Assembly (NCBI RefSeq): GCF_000025265.1
Contig: NC_013739.1
Span: forward strand, 3,696,001 to 3,760,000
Direction of reading: 5' to 3'
From: Conexibacter woesei DSM 14684
Lineage (GTDB): Bacteria; Actinomycetota; Thermoleophilia; Solirubrobacterales; Solirubrobacteraceae
Length of the DNA: 64,000 nt
Below, one piece after another: positions 17,281-25,232 of this stretch. The position numbers and the translations under genes were made by a program. Below the pieces are notes generated by a model. The model was not told the DNA's origin and searched no databases. It saw only the letters and a program-made list of their open reading frames with translations. Numbering within the stretch: position 1 is the first letter of the stretch; every line of letters starts with the position of its first letter.

Positions 17281-17822
17281 TACGCCGTCTCGCTGTCGTA
17301 GGTCACGAGCGAGCAGACGTCGAACGGCGCGATCCGCTCGCGGCCGCCGAGGAACGCCAGCTCGGCGAGGAAGGCGCAGCCGACGACGTGGCCGCCGAGC
17401 CGCTCGACGAGGTCGCACAGCGCGCGGGCGGTGCCGCCGGTCGCGAGCAGGTCGTCGTGGATCAGCACGTTCGCGCCGTGCCCGATCGCGTCGGCGTGGA
17501 CCTCAAGCGCGTCGACGCCGTACTCGAGGATGTACTCGGCGCTGATCGTCTCGTGCGGGAGCTTGCCGGGCTTGCGCGCCGGCACGAAGCCTGCGCCCAG
17601 CTCGCGCGCCACCGCGGCGCCGAGGATGAAGCCGCGCGCCTCTGCGGCGACGACGAAGTCGACCGCGCGCGGCGCGCCGTACGCGGCCAGCCGCCGCACC
17701 GCCTCCGACAGCGCCGCCGCGTCGAGCAGCAGCGGCGTGATGTCGCGGAAGACGATCCCCGGCCGCGGGTAGTCGGGGATGTCGCGGATGCAGCTGCGCA
17801 GGTCGATCGCGGACCGGCTCAC
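17280..17822 (-). CDS. apt: Adenine phosphoribosyltransferase
   Basis: This 180-residue purine-salvage enzyme makes AMP from adenine and PRPP. The family N-terminus IRDIPDYPRPGIVFRDITPLL, the central EARGFILGAAVA and the PRPP-binding loop VLIHDDLLATGGTA (about residues 121-134) are all present and length is typical. The start is GTG at 17822. It lies ten bases after the MerR-type regulator gene, and overlaps the following SRPBCC gene by one base. Confidence 0.95.
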   Translation of the reverse strand: MSRSAIDLRSCIRDIPDYPRPGIVFRDITPLLLDAAALSEAVRRLAAYGAPRAVDFVVAAEARGFILGAAVARELGAGFVPARKPGKLPHETISAEYILEYGVDALEVHADAIGHGANVLIHDDLLATGGTARALCDLVERLGGHVVGCAFLAELAFLGGRERIAPFDVCSLVTYDSETA

Positions 17823-17832
17823 CGGCGACGCG

Positions 17833-18639
17833 CTATCCGGAGATTCTGCGGAGGTCGCGGATCAGCAGCAGATGCTTGAGGTACGTCGCCACGGCGGCGA
17901 GGTTCTCCAGCGTCTCGACGGCCTCTCTGCGTCGCTCCGGATTCCGCGACCGCAGCGCCGGGGCGAGGATCTGCTGCAACAGCGCCGACTCGCGGTCGGC
18001 GGACGTGCGGAAGACGCGCAGGTTGCGGCCGGCGACGCCGTACCTCGCCAGCTCGGTGACGGCGCGGACGATCTCGCGATCGGTCTCGTCGTAGTAGCGC
18101 ACGCCGGCGCGCTGCTCGCCGCGGATCACGCCGAAGTCCTCCAGCTCCAGCACGAGCTTCGGATCGGCGCCCGTCTCCTCGACGACGTCGTCGAGCGAGT
18201 ACGTCGCCCCCGGCCCTCTGACGGCGACCGCCGCGCGGCGCAGGTGGCGCACGTCGGGTCTCGCCGGACCAGGCGCGACGTCGCTGTCGGAGCGCCCGCC
18301 GGCAAGCTCCTGGCGGATCACTCTGAGCGGCAGGAACTCGTCGCGCTGGAGCCGCAGGATCGTCCGCAGGCGCTGCACGTCCGACTGCGTGTAGACGCGG
18401 TAGCCGCCCTGCGTCCGCCGCGGCGTCAGCAGCTTCTGATCCTCCAGGTAGCGGATCTTGGAGATCGAGATGTCCGGGAACTCCTGCTTCAACGCCTTGC
18501 AGACCGCGCCGATCGTCAGCGCCTTCTGGCGCGCAGGCTTGGCCGCCGGCTCCTCGACCGCCGGCGCGGTCGGGTCGGGCCCGTCGGCGGCCGCGGCGGG
18601 CTCGACGGGTTGGGGGATCTCGGAGGCAGCCATCGTCAT
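17833..18639 (-). CDS. MerR-family regulator, FtsR/Rv1828-like
   Basis: The 268-residue protein has an Ala/Pro-rich N-terminal tail (to about residue 38), a MerR winged helix (LTIGAVCKALKQEFPDISISKIRYLEDQKLLTP region, about 40-110) and a second helical MerR-like module (DDVVEETGADPKLVLELEDFGVI and following), the two-part layout of Rv1828 and of Corynebacterium FtsR, which controls ftsZ expression. In those genera it also lies next to the FHA protein GarA/OdhI, as it does here with a four-base overlap. Direct targets are not visible. Confidence 0.85.
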   Translation of the reverse strand: MTMAASEIPQPVEPAAAADGPDPTAPAVEEPAAKPARQKALTIGAVCKALKQEFPDISISKIRYLEDQKLLTPRRTQGGYRVYTQSDVQRLRTILRLQRDEFLPLRVIRQELAGGRSDSDVAPGPARPDVRHLRRAAVAVRGPGATYSLDDVVEETGADPKLVLELEDFGVIRGEQRAGVRYYDETDREIVRAVTELARYGVAGRNLRVFRTSADRESALLQQILAPALRSRNPERRREAVETLENLAAVATYLKHLLLIRDLRRISG

Positions 18640-19103
18640 CGTGAGAGATACGCCAGCTTGTACTTGCCCACCTGCAACTCGTCTCCGTCTTCGAGCTGGT
18701 GCGACTCGATCCGCGTCCGGTTCACGTACGTGCCGTTGAGCGAGCCGCAGTCGTCGAGGTACCAGTCCGGCCCGCGCCGCACCAGCAGCGCGTGGTCGCG
18801 CGAGACGGTCACGTCGTCGAGGAAGATGTCGCTGTCAGGCCGCCGGCCGATCGTCATCCGCTCGCCGTCGATCACGAACGACTCGCCGGTGCGCCCGCCA
18901 CCGGAGCGGATCACGAGCGCTGCGCCGCGTGCGACGACGTCCTCCAGCTCGACCGGCTCGATCTCGCCGGTCTCGCCGATCCGGTACGTCGCGGTCGTGT
19001 CGTTGGCCGCCGGCTCGGAGGTCGCCAGGAACGCACCGCAGCGCTGGCAGTAGTTCGCTCCGACCGCGTTGGCGAAGCCGCATTCGGGACAGTGAAGCGC
19101 CAC
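18636..19103 (-). CDS. Zinc-ribbon plus FHA-domain protein, GarA/OdhI-like
   Basis: This 155-residue protein starts with a two-CxxC zinc ribbon (CPECG, CQRCG, residues 5-23), followed by a linker containing DTTATYR (residues 35-41) and an FHA domain (about 70-150) with the phosphothreonine-binding signatures IGRRPDSDIFLDD, SRDH and GSLNGTYVN. GarA and OdhI have an FHA domain preceded by ETTSVFR, whose threonine is phosphorylated by Ser/Thr kinases to switch off control of 2-oxoglutarate metabolism; DTTATYR is a likely counterpart. The zinc ribbon is not found in GarA itself. GTG start at 19103 with a GGGAG upstream. Confidence 0.87.
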   Translation of the reverse strand: MALHCPECGFANAVGANYCQRCGAFLATSEPAANDTTATYRIGETGEIEPVELEDVVARGAALVIRSGGGRTGESFVIDGERMTIGRRPDSDIFLDDVTVSRDHALLVRRGPDWYLDDCGSLNGTYVNRTRIESHQLEDGDELQVGKYKLAYLSR

Positions 19104-19119
19104 GCGCCGCTCCCGCTAC

Positions 19120-19374
19120 CTAGTTCGGCTCTCCGCCCGGCACGCGGCCGGACAGGATGTCCGTCAGCTTCTCGACGTCGGAGCCCGAGATCACGTCTTC
19201 GCCGCCCTCGTGCCTCTTGCGCAGGCGGTTGACCAGCTCCGCCCGCAGGATGTCGATCTTGCCGTGCAGGATGCGCCGCTTGTAGGAGACCTCGATCTCC
19301 TCCTCGGTCATCTGCTGGATCAGATCCTTCAGCTCCTGGTCCGTCAGAGAGCCGAGGTCGGGGAAGGTGTCCAT
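19120..19374 (-). CDS. RsiG-like small protein with one c-di-GMP-binding motif (candidate anti-sigma factor)
   Basis: The 84-residue helical protein carries, at about residues 25-37, E-x3-S-x2-R-x3-H-x3-D within EIEVSYKRRILHGKID, followed by ILRAELVNRL. RsiG, the anti-sigma factor of WhiG in Streptomyces, binds c-di-GMP through E-x3-S-x2-R-x3-Q-x3-D in two copies; a single-copy homodimeric form is known from Rubrobacter. Here there is one copy with His at the Gln position. ATG 19374 is preferred to the upstream reading because it is closer to a normal 5' leader from the promoter at 19419-19447. No WhiG/FliA gene lies in the window. First gene of a five-gene operon. Confidence 0.75.
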   Translation of the reverse strand: MDTFPDLGSLTDQELKDLIQQMTEEEIEVSYKRRILHGKIDILRAELVNRLRKRHEGGEDVISGSDVEKLTDILSGRVPGGEPN

Positions 19375-19418
19375 CACTTGTGGTGCTCCGTTCCGGTGCG
19401 CGCTGGGGCGATCCATCC

Positions 19419-19447
19419 ACTATACCGGCCATCTGACCGGGGCTCAA
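19419..19447 (-). promoter_or_regulatory. Sigma-A-type promoter of the rsiG-FHA-merR-apt operon
   Basis: On the minus strand TTGAGC (19442-19447) is separated by exactly 17 bases from TATAGT (19419-19424), a near-ideal vegetative promoter, giving a leader of about 38 bases before the ATG at 19374. Confidence 0.65.
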
Positions 19448-19459
19448 GCTTAGCTTGAG
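19443..19459 (-). terminator. Hairpin after pgsA, overlapping the next promoter's -35
   Basis: CTCAAGCT (19443-19450) and AGCTTGAG (19452-19459) are exact reverse complements around one base, starting two bases after the pgsA stop. The distal arm contains the TTGAG of the downstream promoter's -35 element. Confidence 0.5.
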
Positions 19460-19461
19460 GG

Positions 19462-20139
19462 TCAGCTCTCGGCTTCGCGGGCGCGCAGTTGCGCCAAACC
19501 GCTGCGGAGGTAGAGCGCCGTCGCCGCCAGCGCGAGCGCCAGGCCGACGTACAGCAGCACCTCACCGAGCGTCTGCAGCCCGCACATCGGGAAGAAGAGG
19601 CCGCCCATCACCGGCGCGACGGCGAGCCGTCCCGGCCAGTTGATCGCGAGGTCGATCCCGTGCCGCAGCCCCCACTGCGCGATCCCCAGCATCGCGACCT
19701 CGCGCGCGACCAGGAGCGCGAGCGCCCAGCGCGGCAGCAGCTCGAAGTTCCAGCAGACGACCACGCCCGAGATCACCAGCAGGCGATCGGTGATCGGGTC
19801 CATCAGCGCGCCCAAGCGCGAGTACTGGCGCGTGACGCGCGCGGCGATCCCGTCGGCGTAGTCGCCCCAGCCGATCACGGCGAAGAGGATCGCCGGCGCC
19901 GCCCCGACGCCGTCGTCGCTGGAGAACGCGACGACGAGGAAGACCGGGATCAGCGCGAGCCGCACGAAGCCGATCGCGTTCGGGATCGTCCACGGGTTCA
20001 GCGGCGCCCCCGCGACCGTCGCCGGCTGCGGCGGCCCCGAGCGGTCAAGGCCCGAGAGGCGCTTGAACGTCAGCTTCTGGCGCGGCGGCGGCGCATCTCC
20101 GCCGCCGTCCTTCGGCGGTTCTACGGGAGTGTCCGCCAC
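19462..20139 (-). CDS. pgsA: CDP-alcohol phosphatidyltransferase (phosphatidylglycerophosphate synthase-like)
   Basis: This 225-residue membrane enzyme transfers a phosphatidyl group from CDP-diacylglycerol to an alcohol. The diagnostic D-x2-D-G-x2-A-R-x8-G-x3-D-x3-D motif is complete (GDYADGIAARVTRQYSRLGA then LMDPITDRLL, about residues 92-122), with several transmembrane helices. Sequence around NPWTIPNAIGFVRLALIP favours the PgsA branch, though the acceptor alcohol cannot be proved. The first 40 residues are a polar Pro-rich extension. The GTG start at 20139 overlaps the end of proS by 19 bases, implying coupling. Confidence 0.85.
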   Translation of the reverse strand: MADTPVEPPKDGGGDAPPPRQKLTFKRLSGLDRSGPPQPATVAGAPLNPWTIPNAIGFVRLALIPVFLVVAFSSDDGVGAAPAILFAVIGWGDYADGIAARVTRQYSRLGALMDPITDRLLVISGVVVCWNFELLPRWALALLVAREVAMLGIAQWGLRHGIDLAINWPGRLAVAPVMGGLFFPMCGLQTLGEVLLYVGLALALAATALYLRSGLAQLRAREAES

Positions 20140-21803
20140 AACTCGTGCACCGCCTCGGCGGCCCCCTCCAGCGGCACGCTGCGTCTCTCGCGCCCGCGCC
20201 GCAACTGGACCTCCAGCTCGCCGGCGGCGAGCGTGCGCTTGCCGACCGTCACGCGCAGCGGCGCGCCCAGCAGCTCGGCGTCGGCGAACTTCTCGCCGGG
20301 GCCGGCGTCGCGATCGTCGTAGAGCACGTCGAGCCCGGTCGCCTTCAGCTCCTCGTACAGCCTGTCGGCGAACGCGCGCTCCTCCGACTCGCCTCTGGAG
20401 ATCACGACCAGCTCGGCGTCGAACGGCGCGAGCGCGCGCGGCCAGGCGATGCCGGCGTCGTCGGCGTACTGCTCGACCGCCGCGGCGACGATGCGCGCGG
20501 GACCGATCCCGTAGCAGCCCATCGTGACGAGCTGCTGCGCGCCGCTCTCGTCGAGGAACGATGCCCCCAGCGCGGACGAGTATCTCGTCCCGAGCTTGAA
20601 GATGTTGCCGACCTCGATCGCCTTCTCGATCCGGATCGGGTGGCCGCCGACGGTGTCGCCCGGCTCCACCGCGCGGACGTCGGCACGTTCGAACGGGAAG
20701 TCGCGCCCCGGCTCGACGCCCCTCAGGTGGTGGTCGGCGCGGTTTGCGCCGGTCACGTAGCCGCCGTCGCCGACGGCGTCGTCGAGCACGATCGGCGCGT
20801 TCGCGCCGACCGGGCCGATGAAGCCGGCGGGACCGATCTTGCGCGCGAACTCGTCTGCGGTCGCCGGCCGCACCTGCGTGCCGAGCGCGTTGCGCAGCTT
20901 GACCTCGTTGACGCGGTGGTCGCCGCGCACGAGCACGAGCACGAGCCCTCGGCCCTCCGCGATCACCGGATAGGCCTTCAGCACCGCCCCGGGCGCGACG
21001 CCGAGCCGGCGCGCGACGTCGTCGACCGTCGTCAGGCCCGGCGTGTGAACCTCCTCGGGCTGCGACAGCGGCGCCGGCAGCTCGGCCGGCTGCGGGTCGG
21101 CGCTGGCAACCTCGAGGTTCGCGGCGTAGCCGGGCGCGAGCGCGACCTCGTCCTCGCCGGCGGCGCACGGCGCCATGTACTCGTGCGCAGCCGTCCCGCC
21201 CATCATGCCGACGTCCGACTCGACGCGGTACCACTCCAGCCCGGTCCGCTCGAAGATGCGGTCGTACGCGACGATGTGCTTCGCGTAGCTCTCCTCCAGG
21301 CCCGCCTCGTCGCGGTCGAACGAGTATGAGTCCTTCATGCGGAACTCGCGCGTGCGCAGCACCCCGGCGCGCGGGCGCGGCTCGTCGCGCTCCTTGACCT
21401 GGATCTGGTAGAGGATCTGCGGCAGGTCGCGATAGGAGCGGACGACCTGCGCGACGTGCGTCGTGACGATCTCCTCGTGCGTCATCGCCAGCACCATCTC
21501 GGTGCCCTTGCGGTCCTCGAGCTTGAAGATCTCGTCGATCTCGATGCGCCCGGTGCGACGCCACGGCTCGGCCGGGTTCAGCAGCGGCATCAGCATCTCC
21601 TGGCCGCCGATCGCGTCCATCTCCTCGCGGATGATCTGCTCGACGCGGCGGTGGACCCGCCAGCCCGCCGGCAGGTACGTCCACAGGCCGGCGCCGAGCT
21701 GACGGATCAGCCCCGCGCGGACCATCAGCTGGTGCGAGATCGCCTCGGCGTCGGCCGGGGCCTGCTTCTCGGTCGGGAGGAGGTAGGAGCTGAGACGGGT
21801 CAT
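20121..21803 (-). CDS. proS: Prolyl-tRNA synthetase (bacterial type with editing domain)
   Basis: This 560-residue class II synthetase charges tRNA-Pro. Motif 1 (GLWTYLPAGWRVHRRVEQIIREEM region), motif 2 (FRMKDSYSFD, about residues 152-161) and motif 3 (CYGIGPARIVAA) are readable, with the editing (INS/YbaK-like) domain between motifs 2 and 3 (about 225-395) and the anticodon-binding domain at the C-terminus. ATG at 21803 gives MTRLSSYLLPTEKQAP, the conserved family beginning. In many actinobacteria proS follows ispG closely; here two genes intervene. Confidence 0.96.
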   Translation of the reverse strand: MTRLSSYLLPTEKQAPADAEAISHQLMVRAGLIRQLGAGLWTYLPAGWRVHRRVEQIIREEMDAIGGQEMLMPLLNPAEPWRRTGRIEIDEIFKLEDRKGTEMVLAMTHEEIVTTHVAQVVRSYRDLPQILYQIQVKERDEPRPRAGVLRTREFRMKDSYSFDRDEAGLEESYAKHIVAYDRIFERTGLEWYRVESDVGMMGGTAAHEYMAPCAAGEDEVALAPGYAANLEVASADPQPAELPAPLSQPEEVHTPGLTTVDDVARRLGVAPGAVLKAYPVIAEGRGLVLVLVRGDHRVNEVKLRNALGTQVRPATADEFARKIGPAGFIGPVGANAPIVLDDAVGDGGYVTGANRADHHLRGVEPGRDFPFERADVRAVEPGDTVGGHPIRIEKAIEVGNIFKLGTRYSSALGASFLDESGAQQLVTMGCYGIGPARIVAAAVEQYADDAGIAWPRALAPFDAELVVISRGESEERAFADRLYEELKATGLDVLYDDRDAGPGEKFADAELLGAPLRVTVGKRTLAAGELEVQLRRGRERRSVPLEGAAEAVHELWRTLP

Positions 21804-21855
21804 GGGCGCGGAAGCCTACCTGCCGGCGACCCCGCGCCCGTGCCCCACGGCCTTC

Positions 21856-22815
21856 CTAGCGGAAGTAGCGCTTGTACTTCTGCAGTGCTCTGTACGCCGG
21901 TCGCGGCGCACCGGCCGCGTCGAGCACACCCGAGTCCCAGCGGTTGGTCGTCGACGCAGCGAACCAGTGATAGAGGTAGACGCGGTCTATCTTGGCGCGG
22001 TAGCGGCCCGCCTGCTTGAAGACCGCGTCGATCGCACGCGCCTGCCGCGCGAGATCGGGACGGAACGTCTGCCGCGCGTTCTGCGGCTGGAAGCGGAAGA
22101 GGCCGCCGGTCTCGGTCAGCCAGATCTTGCCGGGCACGAGCCGCGCGAGCTTGCGAACGCTGCTGTTGGCGTCCTTCACGAAGCGGTTCGTGTCGGTGTA
22201 GTTGTGCATCCCCCAGAGGCGCGGGGTCGGGACGCGGCGGCGTCTGAACTCGGCCAGCAGGCTTCTCGTGTACGGGACCATGTTCGGCAGGTCCTGGATG
22301 TCGGCGCCGAGGACGGTGCAGCCGCGGCAGTTCTTGCGCACGACGTCGTAGTAGGTGACGACGGCGTCCGGTCTGTAGACCGTCGGCTGCGTGAGGCTGT
22401 TGACCTCGTTCCACGGCTGGATGATCCGCACGTACGGGTAGCGCTTGCGGAACGCCTTGAACGCCTTGCCGTAGCGGGCGGAGCTGACCGGTCTGCAGCC
22501 GCGCTTGCCGTTGAGGTTCGGGCATGCCATCCCCGAAGGCGGGTTGAACGCGACGACGATCTCCTGGCCGGCGCGCCGCGCGGCGCGCATCCACGCGTCG
22601 ACGTCGGCGCGCTGGTCGCGGTGCAGGACCGAGTCGTAGGGCGTGATCAGTCGCGTGCGCTTGGAGCCGAGCGCCTGCAGGTGCTCGTTCTCGAACAGCG
22701 CCGGGTTCTGGTCGCCGACGCCGACCACGAAGGCGCTGCTCGACGCCGGGGCGAGCAGCGCGACGGCGAGGAGCACGCCTGCCAGAGCGGCAGGCAGCGT
22801 ACGACGAGGCTTCAC
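21856..22815 (-). CDS. Secreted clan-A (TIM-barrel) glycoside-hydrolase-like protein
   Basis: The 319-residue precursor has a signal peptide (MKPRRTLPAALAGVLLAVALLAPASSSA) and a TIM-barrel of the clan GH-A type. The acid/base is probably Glu137 in QPWNEVN and the nucleophile Glu235 in WLTETGG, spaced as expected on strands 4 and 7. Six cysteines in the mature chain suggest disulphides. The polysaccharide substrate is unknown; similar proteins in Solirubrobacterales are annotated only as hydrolase-like. The start is GTG 22815, preceded by AAAGGA. Confidence 0.75.
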   Translation of the reverse strand: MKPRRTLPAALAGVLLAVALLAPASSSAFVVGVGDQNPALFENEHLQALGSKRTRLITPYDSVLHRDQRADVDAWMRAARRAGQEIVVAFNPPSGMACPNLNGKRGCRPVSSARYGKAFKAFRKRYPYVRIIQPWNEVNSLTQPTVYRPDAVVTYYDVVRKNCRGCTVLGADIQDLPNMVPYTRSLLAEFRRRRVPTPRLWGMHNYTDTNRFVKDANSSVRKLARLVPGKIWLTETGGLFRFQPQNARQTFRPDLARQARAIDAVFKQAGRYRAKIDRVYLYHWFAASTTNRWDSGVLDAAGAPRPAYRALQKYKRYFR

Positions 22816-22886
22816 GTCAGTGGGTCCTTTCGGGGGAAGGAGCCTCCGCGCCGCTGGTCGTCGGCGGGGAGCCGGGGGATCGTTGG

Positions 22887-22892
22887 ACTGTA
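22887..22892 (-). promoter_or_regulatory. -10 element (TACAGT) upstream of the glycosidase-like gene
   Basis: On the minus strand TACAGT lies 71 bases before the GTG start. The bases between form an untranslated leader with the AAAGGA ribosome site; no -35 is obvious. Confidence 0.3.
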
Positions 22893-22918
22893 GCGGGGAG
22901 ATCCGCTGTCTTCGGGGA

Positions 22919-23722
22919 TTAACCCGCGTGCGGGCCCGACGTTGCGCTGGCCTCGCGCAAGAGCGCCGCGACGCCATCGGGATCGTCGCTCATCGGCAGG
23001 TGCCCGCAGCGGTCGAGCGCCACGTGGCGAGCGTGCGGCAGCGCCTGCCTGGCGCGTCTGGACTGCGTCGCGTAGACCAGCAGGCGGTCGCGCGTGCCCC
23101 AGCCGACGGTGACGGGGACGCCGTCGAGCGCGGCGCCGTTCGTGAACCGGTACTTGCGCAGCTGCGCCAGCGTCCCGCTCCAGCCGGGCGCGGCGGCGAG
23201 CTGCGCGATGTCCTGGCGCGCGGCCTCGGCGTCGACAGCCGCCGGGCGGCCGAACATGTGGCTCAGCATCAACGTGCGCCCCGCGGCCGAGCCGACGCCG
23301 CGCTTCAGCACACCGCCCGCGCGCGCGGAGAGGAAGTGCGTCTGCTTCAGCACCACCTGGCCGTAGGCGTTCTCCAGCGGGCTCCAGAAGCCGATCGGCG
23401 ACAGCGCGGTCGCGCTGGCGACGCTGCCGCGCCGCGCCAGCTCCAGCGCGATCCCGCCGCCCATCGAGTTGCCGGCGACGTGCGGCCGGTCGAGCCCCGC
23501 GTCGGCGAAGAACCGCTCGACGGCGTCGACGTAGGCGTCGATCGAGGGCGTCGTCTCCGCTGGCAGCGGAGACGACTCGCCGAAGCCCGGCAGGTCGATC
23601 GCGATCGTCTCGCGGTCGGCCGCGAGCTGCTGCACGACGGGGTCCCACGCCCCTCGGCGAGCGCCGATGCCGTGGATCAGGACGAGCGGCGGACCAGCGC
23701 CGCGACGGTCGTGGACGAGCAT
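22919..23722 (-). CDS. Alpha/beta-hydrolase
   Basis: The 267-residue cytoplasmic protein has the oxyanion-hole HGIGARRGAWDPVV near the N-terminus, the nucleophile elbow GNSMGGG (Ser about residue 88), an Asp in WGTRDRLL and a His in CGHLPMSDDP, in the order and spacing of the alpha/beta hydrolase fold. The substrate is not inferable. ATG 23722 is preferred over 23746 because TAGCCT lies exactly seven bases upstream, matching other leaderless genes in the window. It sits between ispG and the secreted glycosidase-like gene. Confidence 0.85.
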   Translation of the reverse strand: MLVHDRRGAGPPLVLIHGIGARRGAWDPVVQQLAADRETIAIDLPGFGESSPLPAETTPSIDAYVDAVERFFADAGLDRPHVAGNSMGGGIALELARRGSVASATALSPIGFWSPLENAYGQVVLKQTHFLSARAGGVLKRGVGSAAGRTLMLSHMFGRPAAVDAEAARQDIAQLAAAPGWSGTLAQLRKYRFTNGAALDGVPVTVGWGTRDRLLVYATQSRRARQALPHARHVALDRCGHLPMSDDPDGVAALLREASATSGPHAG

Positions 23723-23729
23723 GCGCGCG

Positions 23730-23735
23730 AGGCTA
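23730..23735 (-). promoter_or_regulatory. -10 element (TAGCCT) of leaderless hydrolase promoter
   Basis: TAGCCT on the minus strand with a seven-base spacer to the ATG at 23722 and no ribosome-binding site. Confidence 0.45.
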
Positions 23736-23788
23736 CCCGACCGCACCCGCTCCGCGCGCGGGTTCTGGCTGGCCGGCCAGCCGGACGG

Positions 23789-25090
23789 CTATGACCGCGT
23801 GAAGCGGCGGCCGGCCGTCGGTGACGCGGCCTCGTCCAACCGCGCCTTCGCGGCGACGACGTCGAGCAGTCTGCCCGACATCTCGTCCAGCTCGTTGGAG
23901 TCGACCGCGTCGGCGGCGGCCTTCTCCAGCGCGGCGAGCCGCTCCGGGGTCATCTCGCCCGCGTTCTCGTCCTCGATCGCCTGCAGCCACGCCGCGCCCT
24001 CGGCCGCTTCGCGGTCGTCGACGTCGATCTGCTTGCCGCCCGAGACGTAGTTGTCGATCTCGGCGAAGAGCGTGTCGACCAGCTGCTCCTGCGGGACCTT
24101 GCGCAGCGCTCTGCCGCGGCTGAAGATCAGGCCCTCGTTCTTGGCGCCGGTGATGCCGAAGTCGGCGTGCGACGCCTCGCCGATGCCGTTGACCGCGCAG
24201 CCGAGCACGGCGACCTCGATCGGGTCCTCGTAGGACTCCAGCCGCTTCTCGATGTCCGCGACGACGGTGTCCATGTCGAACTGGAGGCGGCCGCAGGTCG
24301 GACAGGCGATCAGGACCGGGCCGCGCTCGCGCAGCTGGAGCGCCTTGAGGATCTCCCAGGCGACCTTGACCTCTTCCTCCGCGTGGAACGTGGACAAAGA
24401 GATGCGGATCGTGTCGCCGATGTCGTCGGCGAGCAGCGTGCCGAGCCCGACGGAGGACTTCAGCGAGCCCGACCACTTCGTGCCCGCCTCGGTGATGCCG
24501 AGATGGAGCGGGTACGGGATCCGCTCTGACAGCAGGCGGTTCGACGCGATCGTGTTCGGCACGTTCGTCGACTTGATCGAGACCTTGAACTGGTCGAACT
24601 TCAGCGACTCCATCAGCTCGACGAACTCAACCGCCGCGGTCACCAGCGCCTCGACGGAGTTCTCGCGCTCGAGCGCGTGCAAGTGTCTCGGCAGCGAGCC
24701 GGAGTTGACGCCGATGCGGATCGGGACGCCGGCCGCTCTCGCCTTCTCGGCGACGAGCGCGACCTTGTCCGGCCCGCCGATGTTGCCCGGGTTCAGCCGG
24801 ATGCAGTGCGCGCCGGCGTCGATCGCCTTCAGCGCGAGCGTGTAGTTGAAGTGGATGTCCGCGATGATCGGGATCGGGGACTCTCTGACGATCGTCTTCA
24901 GCGCCTCGACGTCGTCGTCGCGCGGGACCGCGCAGCGGACGATGTCGGCGCCGGCTTCGGCGACACGGTGGATCTGGGCCATCGTCGCGGCCAGATCGGC
25001 GGTCTCGGTCTTCGTCATCGTCTGCACCGCGACGGGCGCGCCGCCGCCGATCGGCACCCCGCCGACGTGGATCTGCCGCTTCGAAGCCAT
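23789..25090 (-). CDS. ispG: 4-hydroxy-3-methylbut-2-en-1-yl diphosphate synthase (IspG/GcpE)
   Basis: This 433-residue iron-sulphur enzyme catalyses the penultimate step of the MEP isoprenoid pathway. The N-terminal TIM barrel ([39 protein letters not shown]) is followed by the [4Fe-4S] module with CPTCGR and CAVNGIGEA cysteines and the conserved Glu. The last 70 residues form a charged helical extension ([20 protein letters not shown]) beyond the core family. ATG 25090 is preceded by TACACT at seven bases, a leaderless arrangement. dxr, another MEP-pathway gene, lies 12.5 kb away. Confidence 0.96.
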   Translation of the reverse strand: MASKRQIHVGGVPIGGGAPVAVQTMTKTETADLAATMAQIHRVAEAGADIVRCAVPRDDDVEALKTIVRESPIPIIADIHFNYTLALKAIDAGAHCIRLNPGNIGGPDKVALVAEKARAAGVPIRIGVNSGSLPRHLHALERENSVEALVTAAVEFVELMESLKFDQFKVSIKSTNVPNTIASNRLLSERIPYPLHLGITEAGTKWSGSLKSSVGLGTLLADDIGDTIRISLSTFHAEEEVKVAWEILKALQLRERGPVLIACPTCGRLQFDMDTVVADIEKRLESYEDPIEVAVLGCAVNGIGEASHADFGITGAKNEGLIFSRGRALRKVPQEQLVDTLFAEIDNYVSGGKQIDVDDREAAEGAAWLQAIEDENAGEMTPERLAALEKAAADAVDSNELDEMSGRLLDVVAAKARLDEAASPTAGRRFTRS

Positions 25091-25097
25091 GGCCTGG

Positions 25098-25103
25098 AGT
25101 GTA
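25098..25103 (-). promoter_or_regulatory. -10 element (TACACT) of leaderless ispG promoter
   Basis: TACACT on the minus strand, seven bases from the ispG ATG, without a Shine-Dalgarno sequence. Confidence 0.5.
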
Positions 25104-25143
25104 GAGAGGCCCGCGCTACGCCACCCGTCACTCATCGCGACGG

Positions 25144-25159
25144 CGATGTTTGGACATCG
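25144..25159. promoter_or_regulatory. Palindrome upstream of the urea operon (candidate operator)
   Basis: CGATGT (25144-25149) and ACATCG (25154-25159) form a perfect inverted repeat with a four-base spacer, in the 142-base gap between divergent ispG and urtA. A GAAAC half-site of the GlnR type lies just downstream (around 25171), but no full GlnR box is seen. Confidence 0.35.
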
Positions 25160-25232
25160 GGAGGGAGATGGAAACGCGCGCGTATTCGAGACTGCCGCCC
25201 GAGGTACGTCAGCGACTACGACAAGGAGCGGC

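Noticed and set aside
19462..21684. Apparent 740-residue fusion upstream of pgsA
   Set aside because: The upstream two thirds are proS read in another frame; only the part from GTG 20139 encodes PgsA. The two genes overlap by 19 bases but are not fused.
25091..25232. Full GlnR box upstream of urtA
   Set aside because: Only a GAAAC half-site is present; the partner half-site at the right spacing is missing.
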